Source of the DNA: Aristolochia californica
Taxonomy: Eukaryota > Streptophyta > Magnoliopsida > Piperales > Aristolochiaceae
Assembly: GCA_029961685.1 (NCBI GenBank)
Contig: JARWKL010000006.1
Span: 14,700,748-14,764,747, forward strand
Direction: 5' to 3'
DNA: 64,000 bases
Shown here: positions 40,401 to 50,500 of the stretch, one piece after another
How positions within the stretch are numbered: the first letter of the stretch is position 1
Layout of the letters: each line of letters opens with the position of its first letter
Notes under the pieces: generated by a model
Seen by the model: the letters and a program-made list of their open reading frames with translations, nothing else
The model's database searches: none
Told to the model about the DNA's origin: nothing
Position numbers and translations under genes: made by a program

Positions 40401-41811
40401 GGATATGCATGCCAGAAACATGTTGAGGATGAGAGTAGCCTAATGATGCTAAAAATTTCATGGAGTAGAAAAATTCAGATTCTCAAGTGGTTGGATATTT
40501 ACCAGAGCATAACAACCCACTTTTTGCCTATCCTTAAGAATCACAGATACCTTTTGGAATTATCTCTCTCAGCATTTGTGCATTTTCCATTTTGGATGTT
40601 CAAAATTTTTTTTTCAGATCTAAACTTGAGTTTTCACTCTCCCATTTTTCTCGTAAACAAAAAAGATATTAGGCAAATAGATCGCAAAAAAATGAAAATT
40701 TTAGACTTCATGTATGCAAAAAAATTTGAAAAGTCTAATTAATGTAAGAGAAGAAAATAATTTCACGCACTAAAAATGAACTCCAAGGTTTTTTTATCCA
40801 TGTTTAGGAAATTCCACTAGTATAACCCCTAATAATTAGCTTGGTGGAATTTTATAAAAAATGGACTTCTAATTGATCCTAACATGCTTTAAATGTGGTG
40901 GATTTTCAATCCAGAAACATATTGAGCATCCCAGTGGCCTCATGATGCCAAAAATTTCATGGAGTAGAAAAAATCAAATTTTCAAGTGGTTGGATATTTA
41001 CCAGAGCCAAACTACCCACTTTTTGCCTATCCTTAAACATCACAGATACTTTTTGGAATTATCTCTCACAACATTTGTGCATTTTCCATTTTGGATGTTA
41101 AATTTTTTTTTCAAATCCATACATGAGCTTTCTCACTCCCATTTTTTCTCGTAAACAAAAAAGATATAAGGCAAATAGATCGCAACAAAATGAAAATTTT
41201 AGAGAACTTGTACGCCAAAAAATTTGAAAAGTATAATAAATATAAGTGTAGAAAATTATTTCACTCATTGAAAATGAATTCCCAGGTTTTGTTATCCATG
41301 TTTGGGAAATTCCACTAGTACAACCCCTAATAATTAGCTTCGTAGAATTTTATAGGAAAGGGACTTCTAACTGATCCTAACATGCTTTAAATGTGGTGGA
41401 TATGCATGCCAGAAACATGTTGAGGATGCAAGTGGCCTAATGATGCCAAGAATTTCAAGGACTCGAAAAAATCAAATTCTGAAGTGGTTGGATTTACGAG
41501 AGCCAGACAACCCACTTTTTGCCTATCCTTAAACATCACAGATACTTTTTGGAATTATCTCTCTCAGTATTTGTGCATTTTCCATTTTGGATGTTGAAAT
41601 TTTTTTCAAATCCAAACTTGAGTTTTCACTCTCCATTTTTTTCTTGTAAACAAAAAGATATAAGCCAAATAGATCGCAACAAAATGAAAAATTTAGAGTT
41701 CTTGTATGCAAAAAAAATTTAAAAGTATAATTAATGTAAGTGAAGAAAATTATTTCACGCACTAAAAATGATCTCCAAGGTTTTGTTATCCATGTTTGTG
41801 AAATTTCACTA

Positions 41812-42274
41812 GTACAACCCCTAATAATTAACTTGGTGGAATTTTAATGGAAAGGGACTTCTAATTAATCCTAGAATGCCTTAAATGTGGTGGATATACA
41901 TGCTAAAAATTTCTAGGAGTAGAAAAAATCAAATTCTCAAGTGGTTGGATACTTGCCTGAGCCAAACAACCCACCTTTTACCTATCCTTAAAAATCAAAG
42001 ATACTTTTCTAAATTATCTCTCCCTGCATTTGTGCATTTCCCATTTTGGATGTTCAAATTTATTTTCAGATCCAAACTTGAGTTTTCACTCTGCCATTTT
42101 TCTCGTAAACAAAAAATATATAAAGAAAATAGATCGCAACAAAATTAAAATTTTAGAGTTCTTGTAAGTGAAAAAAAATTTGAAAACTATAACAAATGTA
42201 AGTGAAAAAACTTATTCCACACACTGAAAAATGAACTCGAAGGTTTTGTTATCGATATTTGGGAAATTCCCCTA
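41812..42274 (+). repeat. Satellite unit with ATGCC-to-ATGCC deletion
   Basis: The unit is 463 bp. Near 41898-41910 it reads ATATACATGCTAAAAATTTC. The normal CAGAAACATG...GGCCTAATGATGC between the two ATGCC copies is missing (about 36 bp). The event fits deletion between two ATGC(C) copies. A very similar deletion is in the unit starting at 43684. Confidence 0.82.
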
Positions 42275-43265
42275 GTACAACCCTTAATAATTAACTTGCT
42301 TGAATTTTAAAGTAAAGGGACTTCTAACTGATCCTAAAATGCTTTTAATGTGGTGTATGCATGCAAGAAAAAATGTTGAGGATGTAAGTGGCCTAATGAT
42401 GCAAAAAATTTCGAGTACAAAAAATAAGACCCTCAAGTGGTTGGATATTTACTAGAGCCAAACAACCCACTTTTTGCCTATCCTTAAAACTCCCAGATAC
42501 TTTTTAGAATTATCTCTCTCAGCTTTTGTGCAATTTCCATTTTGGATGTTCAAATTTTTTTCAGATCCAAACTTGAGTTTTCACTCTCCCATTTTTCTCG
42601 TAAACAAAAAAGATATTAGGCAAATAGATCGCAAAAAAATGAAAATTTTAGAGTTCATGTATGCAAAAAAATTTGAAAACTATAATAAATGTAAGAGAAG
42701 AATTTATTTCGCGCACTAAAAATGAACTCCAAGGTTTTGTTATCCATGATTGGGAAATTCCACTAGTACAACCCCTAATAATTAGCTTGGTGGAATTTTA
42801 TAGGAAAGGGACTTCTAACTTATCCTAGCATACTTTAAATGTGGTGGATATGCATGCCAGAAATATGTTGAGGATGAGAGTAGCCTAATGATGCCAAAAA
42901 TTTTAGGGAGAAGAAAATATCAGATTCTCAAGTGGTTGGATATTTACCAGAGCATAACAACCCACTTTTTGCCTATCCTTAAAAATCTCAGATCCTTTTT
43001 TGGAATTATCTCTCTCAGCATTTGTGCATTTTCCATTTTGGATGTTCAAAATTTTTTTTCAGATCCAAACTTGAGTTTTCACTCTCCCATTTTTTCTCAT
43101 AAAAAAAAAAGATTAATGGCAAATAGATCGCAACAAAATGAAAATTTTAGAGTTCATGTAAGCAAAAAAATTTGAAAAGTATAATAAATGTAAGAGAAGA
43201 AAATAATTGCATGCACTAAAAATGAACTCCAAGGTTTTTTTATCCATGTTTGGGAAATTCCAATT

Positions 43266-43683
43266 GTACAACCCCTAATAATTAGTTTGTTGGAATTTTA
43301 TAGGAAAGGGACTTCTAATTGATCCTAACATGCTTTAAATGTGGTGGATATGCATGCCAGAAATATGTTGTGGATGAAAGTGGCTAGATATTTATTTGCC
43401 TATCCTTAAAAATCACATAAACTTTTTGGAATTATCTCTCTCAGCATTTGTCCATTTTCCATTATGGATGTTCAAATTTTTTTTCAGATCCAAACTTCAT
43501 TTATCACTCTCGCATTTTTCTCGTAAACAAAAAAGATATATGGCAAATATATCGCAAAAAAAATCAAAATTTTAGAGTTCAAAAAAATTTGAAAAAATAT
43601 ATTAGTTGTAAGAGAAGAAAATTATTTCACGCACTAAATATGAACTCCAAGGTTTTCTTACCCATGTTTGGGAAATTCCGTTA
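43266..43683 (+). repeat. 418-bp satellite unit with two deletions
   Basis: Near 43383-43400 AAGTGGCTAGATATTTATTTGCC replaces about 70 bp that would normally span the ATGCCAAAAATTTC to CACTTTTTGCC part. A shorter loss near 43578 turns GTTCATGTATGCAAAAAAATTTG into GTTCAAAAAAATTTG. Confidence 0.8.
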
Positions 43684-44144
43684 GTACAACCCCAAATAAT
43701 TAGCTTGGTGGAATTTTATAGGAACAGGACTTCTAACTGATCCCAGCATGCTTTAAATGTGGTGGATATACATGCCAAAAATATCAAGGACTAGAAAAAA
43801 TCAGATTCTCAAGTGGATTGATATTTACCACAGCATAACAACCCACTTTTTGCCTATCCTTTAAAATCACAGATACTTTTTGGAATTATCTCTCTCAGCA
43901 GTTGTGCATTTTCCATTTTGGTTGTTCAATTTTTTTTTTTAGATTTAAATTTGAGTTTTCACTCTCCCATTTTTCTCCTAAACAAAAAAGATATAAGGCA
44001 AATAGATTGCAACAAAATGAAAATTTAAGAGTTCATGTATGCAAAAAAATTTGAAAAGTATAATAAATGTTAGTGAAGAAAATTATTTCACGCACTAAAA
44101 ATAAACTCCAACGTTTTGTTATCCATGTTTAGGAAATTCCACTA
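43684..44144 (+). repeat. Satellite unit with ATGCC-to-ATGCC deletion
   Basis: The unit is 461 bp. Near 43766-43785 it reads ATATACATGCCAAAAATATC, lacking the same ~36 bp as the unit at 41812. The two units differ downstream (ATATCAAGGACTAG against TTTCTAGGAGTAG). The event could be one deletion spread by conversion or two events at the same ATGCC pair. Confidence 0.82.
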
Positions 44145-45230
44145 GTACAATCCCTAATAATTAGCTTGGTGGAATTTTATAGGAAATGGACTTCTAACTT
44201 ATCCTAACAAGCTTTAAATGTCATGGATATGCATGCCAGAAACATGTTGAGGATGTAAGTGGCGTAATGACACTAAAAATTTCAAGGAGTAGAAAAAATC
44301 AGATTCTCAAGTGGTTGGAAACTAACCAAAGCCAAACAACCCAATTTTTTCCTATCTATAAAAATCACAGATACTTTTTTGAATTATCTCTCAGCATTTG
44401 TGCATTTTCCATTTCGGATGTTCAATTTTTTTTCAGATCCAAACTTGAGTTGTTACTCACCCATTTTTCTCGTAAACAAAAGGATATAAGGCAATTAGAT
44501 CGCAATAAAATGAGAATGTTAGAGTTCAAGTATGCAAAAAAATTTGAAAACTATAAAAAATGTAAGTGAAAAAAATTATTTCACGCACTAAAAATGAACT
44601 CAAGTTTTTGTTATCCATGTTTGGGAAATTCCACTAGTACCACCCCTAATAATTAGCTTGGTCGAATTTTATAGGAAAGGGACATCTAACTGATCCTAAC
44701 ATGCTTTAAATGTGGCAGATATGCATGCCAGAAACATATTGAGGATGGAAGTGGCCTAATGATGCAAAAAATTTTAAGGGGTAGAAAAAATCAAATTCTC
44801 AAGTGGTTGGATATTTACGAGAGACAAACAACCCACTTTTTGCCTATCCTTAAAATTCACAGATACTTTTTGGAATTACCTCTCTCAGCATTTGTGCATT
44901 TGCCATTTTCCATTTTCATGTTCAAATTTCTTTTTAGATCCAAACTTGACTTTTCACTCTCCCTTTTTTCTCGTAAACAAAAAAGATATAAGGCAAATAG
45001 ATCTCAACAAAATGAAAATTTTAGAGTTCATGTATGCAAAAAAATTTGAAAAGTATAATAAATGTAAGTGAAGAAAATAATTTCACGCACTAAAAATGAT
45101 CTCCATAGTTTTGTTATCCATGTTTGGGAAATTCCACTAGTACAACCCCTAATAATTAGCTTGGTGGAATATGTTGTGGACTCAATAGCACACCGAGTCA
45201 CACAAAGAAGAAGACAACAACAACTCACTC

Positions 45231-45342
45231 AATAGGATTGAATTCTTATATTTCTTTGAGTAGGATTTATTTCTAATATTGTTTTAAGTAGGATTTATTT
45301 CTTATATTGTTTTAAGTAGGAGTTATTTCTAATTACTTTTTA
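45231..45342 (+). repeat. Four 28-bp tandem repeats in the LTR
   Basis: Units start at 45231, 45259, 45287 and 45315. Each opens with (A)RTAGGATTKA-like sequence (AATAGGATTG, AGTAGGATTT, AGTAGGATTT, AGTAGGAGTT) and continues with a T-rich ATTTCTWATATTG-type part. The two middle units are nearly identical, and the first and last are more diverged. They sit upstream of the TATA-like box, where enhancer repeats are common in plant retrotransposon U3 regions. Any regulatory role is inferred. Confidence 0.88.
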
Positions 45343-45369
45343 TGTAAGGGCATTATGGGGAATTATTGT

Positions 45370-45398
45370 AACCCTAACCCTAAAACTTCCTATTTAAG
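45370..45398 (+). promoter_or_regulatory. Telomere-like motif and TATA-like box in the LTR
   Basis: AACCCTAACCCTAAAA at 45370-45385 resembles plant telo-box elements (AAACCCTAA class). TATTTAAG follows at 45391-45398 and is the best TATA-like candidate. The order (tandem repeats, telo-box, TATA) fits a U3 promoter, with transcription starting somewhat downstream. No start site can be fixed from sequence alone. Confidence 0.5.
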
Positions 45399-45441
45399 GG
45401 ATAGGTATGAATGAAATAGGTAAGCTTTGAGATTTTAGAAT

Positions 45442-45479
45442 AACCTAGTCTAAATAGGTTGGGATCACCTCTTGATCCC
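45442..45479 (+). other. Two adjacent short hairpins in the LTR
   Basis: AACCTA (45442-45447) pairs with TAGGTT (45455-45460). Immediately after it, GGGATCA (45461-45467) pairs with TGATCCC (45473-45479) across a 5-base loop. The two abut with no spacer and lie downstream of the TATA-like box, so they would be in the RNA. Function is unknown. Confidence 0.6.
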
Positions 45480-45482
45480 GAG

Positions 45483-45492
45483 TTTAGGGTTT
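45483..45492 (-). promoter_or_regulatory. Telo-box on the minus strand
   Basis: TTTAGGGTTT on the + strand is the exact complement of AAACCCTAAA, the core of the plant telo-box. It lies about 90 bp downstream of the TATA-like box and in the opposite orientation to the motif at 45370. It could be coincidental, since it is only ten bases. Confidence 0.4.
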
Positions 45493-45823
45493 ACTCCAAA
45501 AATCCAACCTATCATTCACCCTCCATTGCCATCCATCTTCACCCAAATTCATCCACCATCATCCCTATTAAGAAAAGGAGCTTCCTGCCCCTTTTCCGAG
45601 CCAAAAGAGGAGATCTATCCTCCTTCTTGGCAGCAGCAACAAGAGAGGCCCAATTCCTCCCTTACCAAGCAGCAAAGTGAGGATTTTTATCCTCAAATCT
45701 TGAGCAATTCCTGGTGCAACGTGGGAGCTGATCATAGCATCAAAGAAGAGGTATTAATCTATCCCAAACTCGTGTTTCAAGTTATTTAAGAAAGAAGGAT
45801 TGCATTCTTAGCTAGAGCAGCAA

Positions 45824-45846
45824 CAAAGAGGGCCAAACCCTCTTTG
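45824..45846 (+). other. Hairpin with 9-bp perfect stem in the LTR
   Basis: CAAAGAGGG (45824-45832) pairs perfectly with CCCTCTTTG (45838-45846) across the loop CCAAA. It would lie in the R/U5 part of the element's RNA. A smaller near-palindrome, AGAGCAA-C-TTGCTCT, follows at 45863-45877. The cluster may form a structured leader. Confidence 0.7.
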
Positions 45847-45905
45847 CCGTGACCAAGAAAAGAGAGCAACTTGCTCTAGCAAGGTCAGCATTGTTGTGGG
45901 GTCTT

Positions 45906-45929
45906 CTACCGAGCACAACAACTCGGTAG
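45906..45929 (+). other. Hairpin with 8-bp stem in the LTR
   Basis: CTACCGAG (45906-45913) pairs with CTCGGTAG (45922-45929) across the 8-base loop CACAACAA. It is the third hairpin within about 110 bp of LTR sequence. Confidence 0.65.
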
Positions 45930-46083
45930 GACCCTCAAAAGAGGATCTTTCCTCCTGGCCAAGCATTGGTTAAGGAGAAATACTCATACACAGACCCTTG
46001 ATGTGAAGTGAGTAAATTCTGAGTGCTGGATTCACAAATCCCACGCCGTGTTACTTGATCCATGACTCGGGACCGTAACAACT

Positions 46084-46095
46084 TGGTATCAGAGC
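46084..46095 (+). other. Retrotransposon primer-binding site (initiator tRNA-Met)
   Basis: TGGTATCAGAGC is the complement of the 3' end of plant initiator methionine tRNA and is the commonest primer-binding site of plant LTR retrotransposons. It starts three bases after the LTR's terminal CA. It shows that the element is in + orientation and that 45172-46080 is the 5' LTR and not a solo or 3' LTR. Confidence 0.93.
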
Positions 46096-46103
46096 AGGGT
46101 AAC

Positions 46104-46140
46104 ATGGGGGATAATATCAGCAATGAAGAAATCCAAATCA
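46104..46140 (+). pseudogene. Start of a gag-like frame, truncated after 12 codons
   Basis: An ATG nine bases after the primer-binding site opens MGDNISNEEIQI. The frame then runs into satellite sequence and stops at TGA 46197-46199. Its position just after the primer-binding site is where gag starts. Only the N-terminus remains, so no domain can be recognised. The junction with the satellite falls at about ATCAGTATACAACCC. Confidence 0.6.
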
Positions 46141-47135
46141 GTATACAACCCGTAATAATTAACTTGTTGGAAATTTATAGGAAAGGGACTTCTAACTGAT
46201 CCTAACATGATTTAAATGTGGTAGATATGCATGCCAGAAATATGTTCAGGATGCAAGCAGCCTAATGATGCCAAAACTTTCAAGGAGTACAAAAAATCAG
46301 ACTCACAAGTGGGTTGATATTTACCAAAGCCAAACAACTCACTTTTTGCCTATCTTTAAAAATCATAGATACTTTCTGGAATTATCTCTCTCAGCATTTG
46401 TGCATTTTCTATTTTGGATGTTCAAATTTTTTTCAGATCCAAAATTGAGTTTTCACTCTCCCATTTTTCTCGTATAAAAAAAAGATATTAGGCTAATAGA
46501 TCGCAAAAAAAATGAAAATTTTAGAGTTCATGTATGCAAAAAAATTTGAAAACTATCATAAATGTAAGTGAAGAAAATTATTTCACGCACTAAAAATGAA
46601 CTCCAAGGTTTTGTTATCCATGTTTGGGAAATTCCACTAGTACAACCCTAATAATTAGCTTGGTGGAATTTTATAGGAAAGGCACTTCTAACTGATCATA
46701 ACATGCTTTAAATGTGGTGGATATGCATGCCAGAAATATGTTGAGGAAGCAAGTGGCCTAATGATGCCAAAAATTTCAATGTGTAGAAAAAATCAAATTC
46801 TCAAGTGGTTGGATATTTTCCAGAGCAAAACAACCCACTTTTTGCCTATCCTTAAAAATCACAAATGCTTTTTGGAATTATCTCTCTCAGCATTTGTGCA
46901 TTTTCCATTTGGATGTTCAAATTTTTTGTCAAATCCAAACTTGAGTTTTCACTCTCCTATTTTTTCTCGTAAATAAAAAAGATATAAGGCAAAAAGATCG
47001 CAACAAAATGAAAATTTTGGAGTTCATGTACGGAAAAAAATTTGAAAACTATAATAAATGTAAGTGAAGAAAATTAATTCAGGCACTAAAAATGAACTCC
47101 AAGGTTTTGTTATCCATGTTTTGGAAATTCCACTA

Positions 47136-47581
47136 GTACAACCCCTAACATGCTTTAAATGTGGTGGATATGCATGCCAGAAACATGTTGAGGATGCAAG
47201 TGGCCTAATGATGCCAAAAATTTCAAGGAGTAGAAAAAATCAAATTCTCAAGTGGTTGGATACTTACCTGAGCCAAACAAACTACTTTTTGCCATTCCTT
47301 AAAAACTACAGATACTTTTCTAAATTATCTCCCTCATCATTTGTGCATTTTCCTTTTTGGATGTTCAAATTTATTTTCAGATCCAAACTTCAGTTTTCAC
47401 TTTCCCATTTTTCTCGTAAAGAAAAAAGATATAAGGCAAAGATATCGCAACAAAATGAAAATTTTTGACTTCATGCTTGCAAAAAAAATTGAAAACTATA
47501 ACAAATGTAAGAAAAAAACTTATACCATGCACTGAAAAAGAACTGCAAGGTTTTGTTATCGATTTTTTGGAAATTCCACTA
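47136..47581 (+). repeat. Satellite unit with 50-bp deletion at repeated CCTAA
   Basis: The unit is 446 bp. At about 47141-47150 it reads ACAACCCCTAACATGC. It passes from the anchor's CCCCTAA straight to the CATGC that normally follows GATCCTAA. The shared CCTAA marks the join, a clear microhomology deletion. Confidence 0.88.
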
Positions 47582-50500
47582 GTACAACCCCAAATAATTA
47601 GCTTGGTGGAATTTTATGGGAAAGGGACTTCTAACTGATCCTAGCATGCTTTAAATTTGGTGGATATGCATGCCAGAAACATGTTGAGGATCCATGTGGC
47701 CTAATGAAGCCAAAAATTTCAAGGAATAGAAAAAATCAGATTCTCAAGTGGTTGGATATTTACCATAGCATAACAACCCACTTCTTGCCTATCCTTAAAA
47801 ATCACAGATACTTTTCGGAATTATCTCTCTCAGCATTTGTGTATTTACCATTTTGGATGTTCAAAATTTTTTTTCAGATCTAAACTTGAGTTTTCACTCT
47901 CCCATTTTTCTCATAAACAAAAAAGATATAAGGCAAATAGATCGCAACAAAATGAAAATTTTAGAGTTCATGTATGCAAAAAATTTTGAAAAGTATAATA
48001 AATGTAAGTGAAGAAAATTATTTCACGCACTAAAAATGAACTCCAAGGTTTTGTTATCCCTATTTGGGAAATTCCACTAGTACAACCCCTAATAATTAGC
48101 TTGGTGGAATTTTATGGGAAAGGGACTTCTAACTATTCCTAACATGCTTTAAATGTGGGGGATATGCATGCCAGAAACATGTTGAGGAAGTAAGTGGCCT
48201 AATGATGCCAAAAATTTCAAGGTGTAGAAAAAATCAAATTCTCAAGTGGTTGGATATTTACGAGAGCATAACAACCCACTTTTTTCCTATCCTTAAACAT
48301 CACAGATACTTTTTGGAATTATCTCTCTCAGCATTTGTGCATTTTCCATTTTGGATGTTCAAATTTTTTTTCAGATTCAAACTTGAGTTTTCACTCTCCC
48401 ATTTTTTCTTGTAAACAAAAAAGATATTAGGCAAATTGATCGCAACAAAATGAAAATTTTCGAGTTCATGTATGCAAAAAAATTTGAAAAGTATAATAAA
48501 TGTAAGTGAAGAAAATTATTTCACGTACTAAAAATGATCTCAAGGGTTTTGTTATCCATGTTTAGCAATTTCCACTAGTACAACCCCTAATAGTTAGCTT
48601 GGTGGAATTTTATAGGAAAGGGACTTCTAACTGATCCTAACATGCTTTAAATGTGGTGGATATCCATGATAGAAACATGTTGAGGATGCAAGTGGCCTTA
48701 TGATGCCAAAAATTTCAAGGAGTAGAAAGAATCAAATTCTCAAGTGGTTGGATATTTACGAGAGCCAAACAACCCACTTTTTGCCTATCCTTAAACATCA
48801 CAAATACTTTTTGGAATTATCTCTCTCAGAATTTGTGCATTTTCCATTTTGGATGTTCAAATTTTTTTCAGATCCAAACTTGAGTTTTCACCCTCCCATT
48901 TTTTCTCGTAAGCAAAAAGGATATAAGGCATAAAGATAGCAATAAAATGAAAATTTTGGAGTTCATGTATGCAAATAAATTTGTAAACTATAACAAATGT
49001 AAATGAAGAAAATTATTTCATGCACTAAAAATGACCTCTAAGGTTTTGTTATCCATGTTTGGGAAATTCCACTAGTACAACCGCTAATAATTAGCTTGGT
49101 GGAATTTTAGAGGAAAGGGACTTCTAACTGATTCTAACATGCTTTAAATATGGTGGATATGCATGCCAGAAACATGCTAAGGATGCAAGTGGCCTAATGA
49201 TGCCAAAAGTTTCAAGGAGTTGAAAAATCAAATTCTCAAGTAGTTGGATACTTACCTGATCCAAACAACCCACTTTTTGCCTATCCTTAAAAATCACAAA
49301 TACTTTTCTAAATTATCTCTCTAAGCATTTGTGCATTTTCCATTTCGGATGTTCAAATTTATTTTCAGATCCAAACTTGAGTTTTCACTCCCCTATTTTT
49401 CTCGTAAACAAAAAAGATATAAGGCAAATAGATAGCAACAAAATGAAAATTTTAGAGTTCATGTATGCAAAAAAATTTGAAAACTATAACAAATGTAAGT
49501 GAAGAAACTTATTCCATGCACTGAAAATGAACTCCAAGGTTTTGTTATCGATGTTTGGGAAATTCCACTAGTACAACCCCTAACCGTTAACTTGGTGGAA
49601 TTTTATAGGAAAGGGACTTCTAACTGATCCTAACATGCTTTAAATGTTGTTAATATGCATGCCAAGAAACATGTTGAGGATGCAAGTGGCCTAATGATGC
49701 CAAAAATTTCAAGGAGTACAAAAAATCAGACTCTCAAGTGGTTGGATAATTACCAGAGCCAAACAACCCAATTTTTGCCAATCCTTAAAAATCACAGATA
49801 CTTTTTGGAATTATCTCTCTCAGCATTTGAGCATTTTCCATTTTGGATGTTCAAATTTTTTTTCAGATCCAAACTTGAGTTTTCACTCTCCCATTTTTCT
49901 CGTAAACAAAAAAGATATAAGGAAAATAGATCGCAACGAAATGAAAATTATAGAGTTCATGTATTCAAAAAAATTTAAAAACTATCAAAAATGTTAGTGA
50001 AGAAAATTATTTCACACACAAAAAATGAACTCCAAGGTTTTGTCATCCATGTTTGGGAAATTCCACTAGTACAACCCCTAATAATTAGGTTGGAGGAATT
50101 TTATAGCAAAGGGACTTCTAAATGATCTTAACATGCTTTAAATGTGGTGGATATGCATGCCAAAAACATGTTGAGGATGCAAGTGGCCTAATGATGCCAA
50201 AATTTTCAAGGAGTAGAAAAAATCAAATTATCTTGTGGTTGGATATTTACCAAAGCCAAAAAACCCACTTTTGGCCTATCCTTAAACATCACAGATACTT
50301 TTTGGAATTATCTATCTCAGCATTTGTACATTTTCCATTTTGGATGTTCAAATTTTTTTCACATCCGAACTTGAGTTTTCACTCTCCCATTTTTCTCGTA
50401 AACAAAAAATATATAAGGAAAATAGATTGCAAAAAAATGAAAATTATAGAGTTCATGTATTCAAAAAAATTTGAAAACTATCATAAATGTAAGTGAAGAA

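Larger units (their letters stand above)
1..45171 (+). repeat. Satellite array, part 1 (about 496-bp monomer, head to tail)
   Basis: Tandem array of an AT-rich monomer, all copies in one orientation. Unit starts, placed by eye at GTAC of GTACAACCCC: 491, 991, 1485, 1981, 2477, 2974, 3469, 3967, 4463, 4960, 5458, 5956, 6454, 6948, 7443, 7940, 8438, 8935, 9418, 9914, 10413, 10909, 11407, 11904, 12402, 12900, 13397, 13894, 14390, 14884, 15380, 15876, 16373, 16848, 17346, 17820, 18318, 18815, 19311, 19808, 20305, 20800, 21297, 21795, 22284, 22729, 23192, 23687, 24183, 24619, 24739, 25010, 25507, 25627, 26125, 26561, 27059, 27557, 28055, 28553, 29049, 29546, 30044, 30543, 31040, 31534, 32032, 32526, 33022, 33517, 34015, 34509, 35006, 35504, 36002, 36499, 36993, 37351, 37848, 38329, 38828, 39326, 39825, 40321, 40820, 41318, 41812, 42275, 42766, 43266, 43684, 44145, 44637, 45140. 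Bases 1-490 are a unit lacking only its first few bases. Units differ by scattered substitutions and 1-3 base changes in T and A runs. Stretches without listed sub-features hold only such ordinary units. Whether the array is centromeric, subtelomeric or interstitial cannot be told from the sequence. Confidence 0.98.
45172..46080 (+). repeat. 5' long terminal repeat
   Basis: The LTR is 909 bp. It begins TGTTGTGGACTC and ends GACCGTAACA, so the ends form a perfect 4-bp inverted repeat TGTT/AACA with canonical TG and CA termini. Its + strand orientation is fixed by the primer-binding site that follows. Inside are four 28-bp tandem repeats, a telomere-like motif beside a TATA-like box and several short hairpins. 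Two overlapping open frames (45459-45680, 45472-45789) lie within it but look like chance frames in untranslated LTR sequence. There is no second LTR in the window, so the age of insertion cannot be estimated from LTR divergence. Confidence 0.87.
45172..46140 (+). mobile_element. Truncated LTR retrotransposon (5' LTR, primer-binding site, start of gag)
   Basis: Non-satellite DNA of about 970 bp, visibly richer in G+C than the array, interrupts a unit 31 bp after its anchor. It holds a complete LTR with TG...CA ends, a tRNA primer-binding site three bases later and an ATG-led frame. It then stops. No protease, reverse transcriptase, integrase or 3' LTR is present. No 5-bp target duplication is found, because the right end is not a true element end. 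The satellite resumes about 30 bp earlier in unit phase than where it stopped, so that piece occurs on both sides. I infer insertion followed by deletion between gag and another satellite unit. The superfamily (Ty1/copia or Ty3/gypsy) cannot be assigned without pol. Confidence 0.88.

Noticed and set aside
45370..45385. Interstitial telomere
   Set aside because: Only about two CCCTAA copies are present, inside an LTR promoter. That is too short for a telomere remnant.
45459..45789. Two overlapping open frames of 73 and 105 codons in the LTR
   Set aside because: They lie inside the LTR, overlap in different frames, are rich in low-complexity P/S/Q and match no domain I know. LTRs are normally non-coding.
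45172..46080. Solo LTR
   Set aside because: The primer-binding site and gag start follow the LTR, and there is no target duplication. This is a truncated element and not a product of LTR-LTR recombination.
45935..46123. Minus-strand open frame of 62 codons across LTR end and primer-binding site
   Set aside because: It reads antisense through the LTR terminus and primer-binding site. Those signals explain the sequence better.
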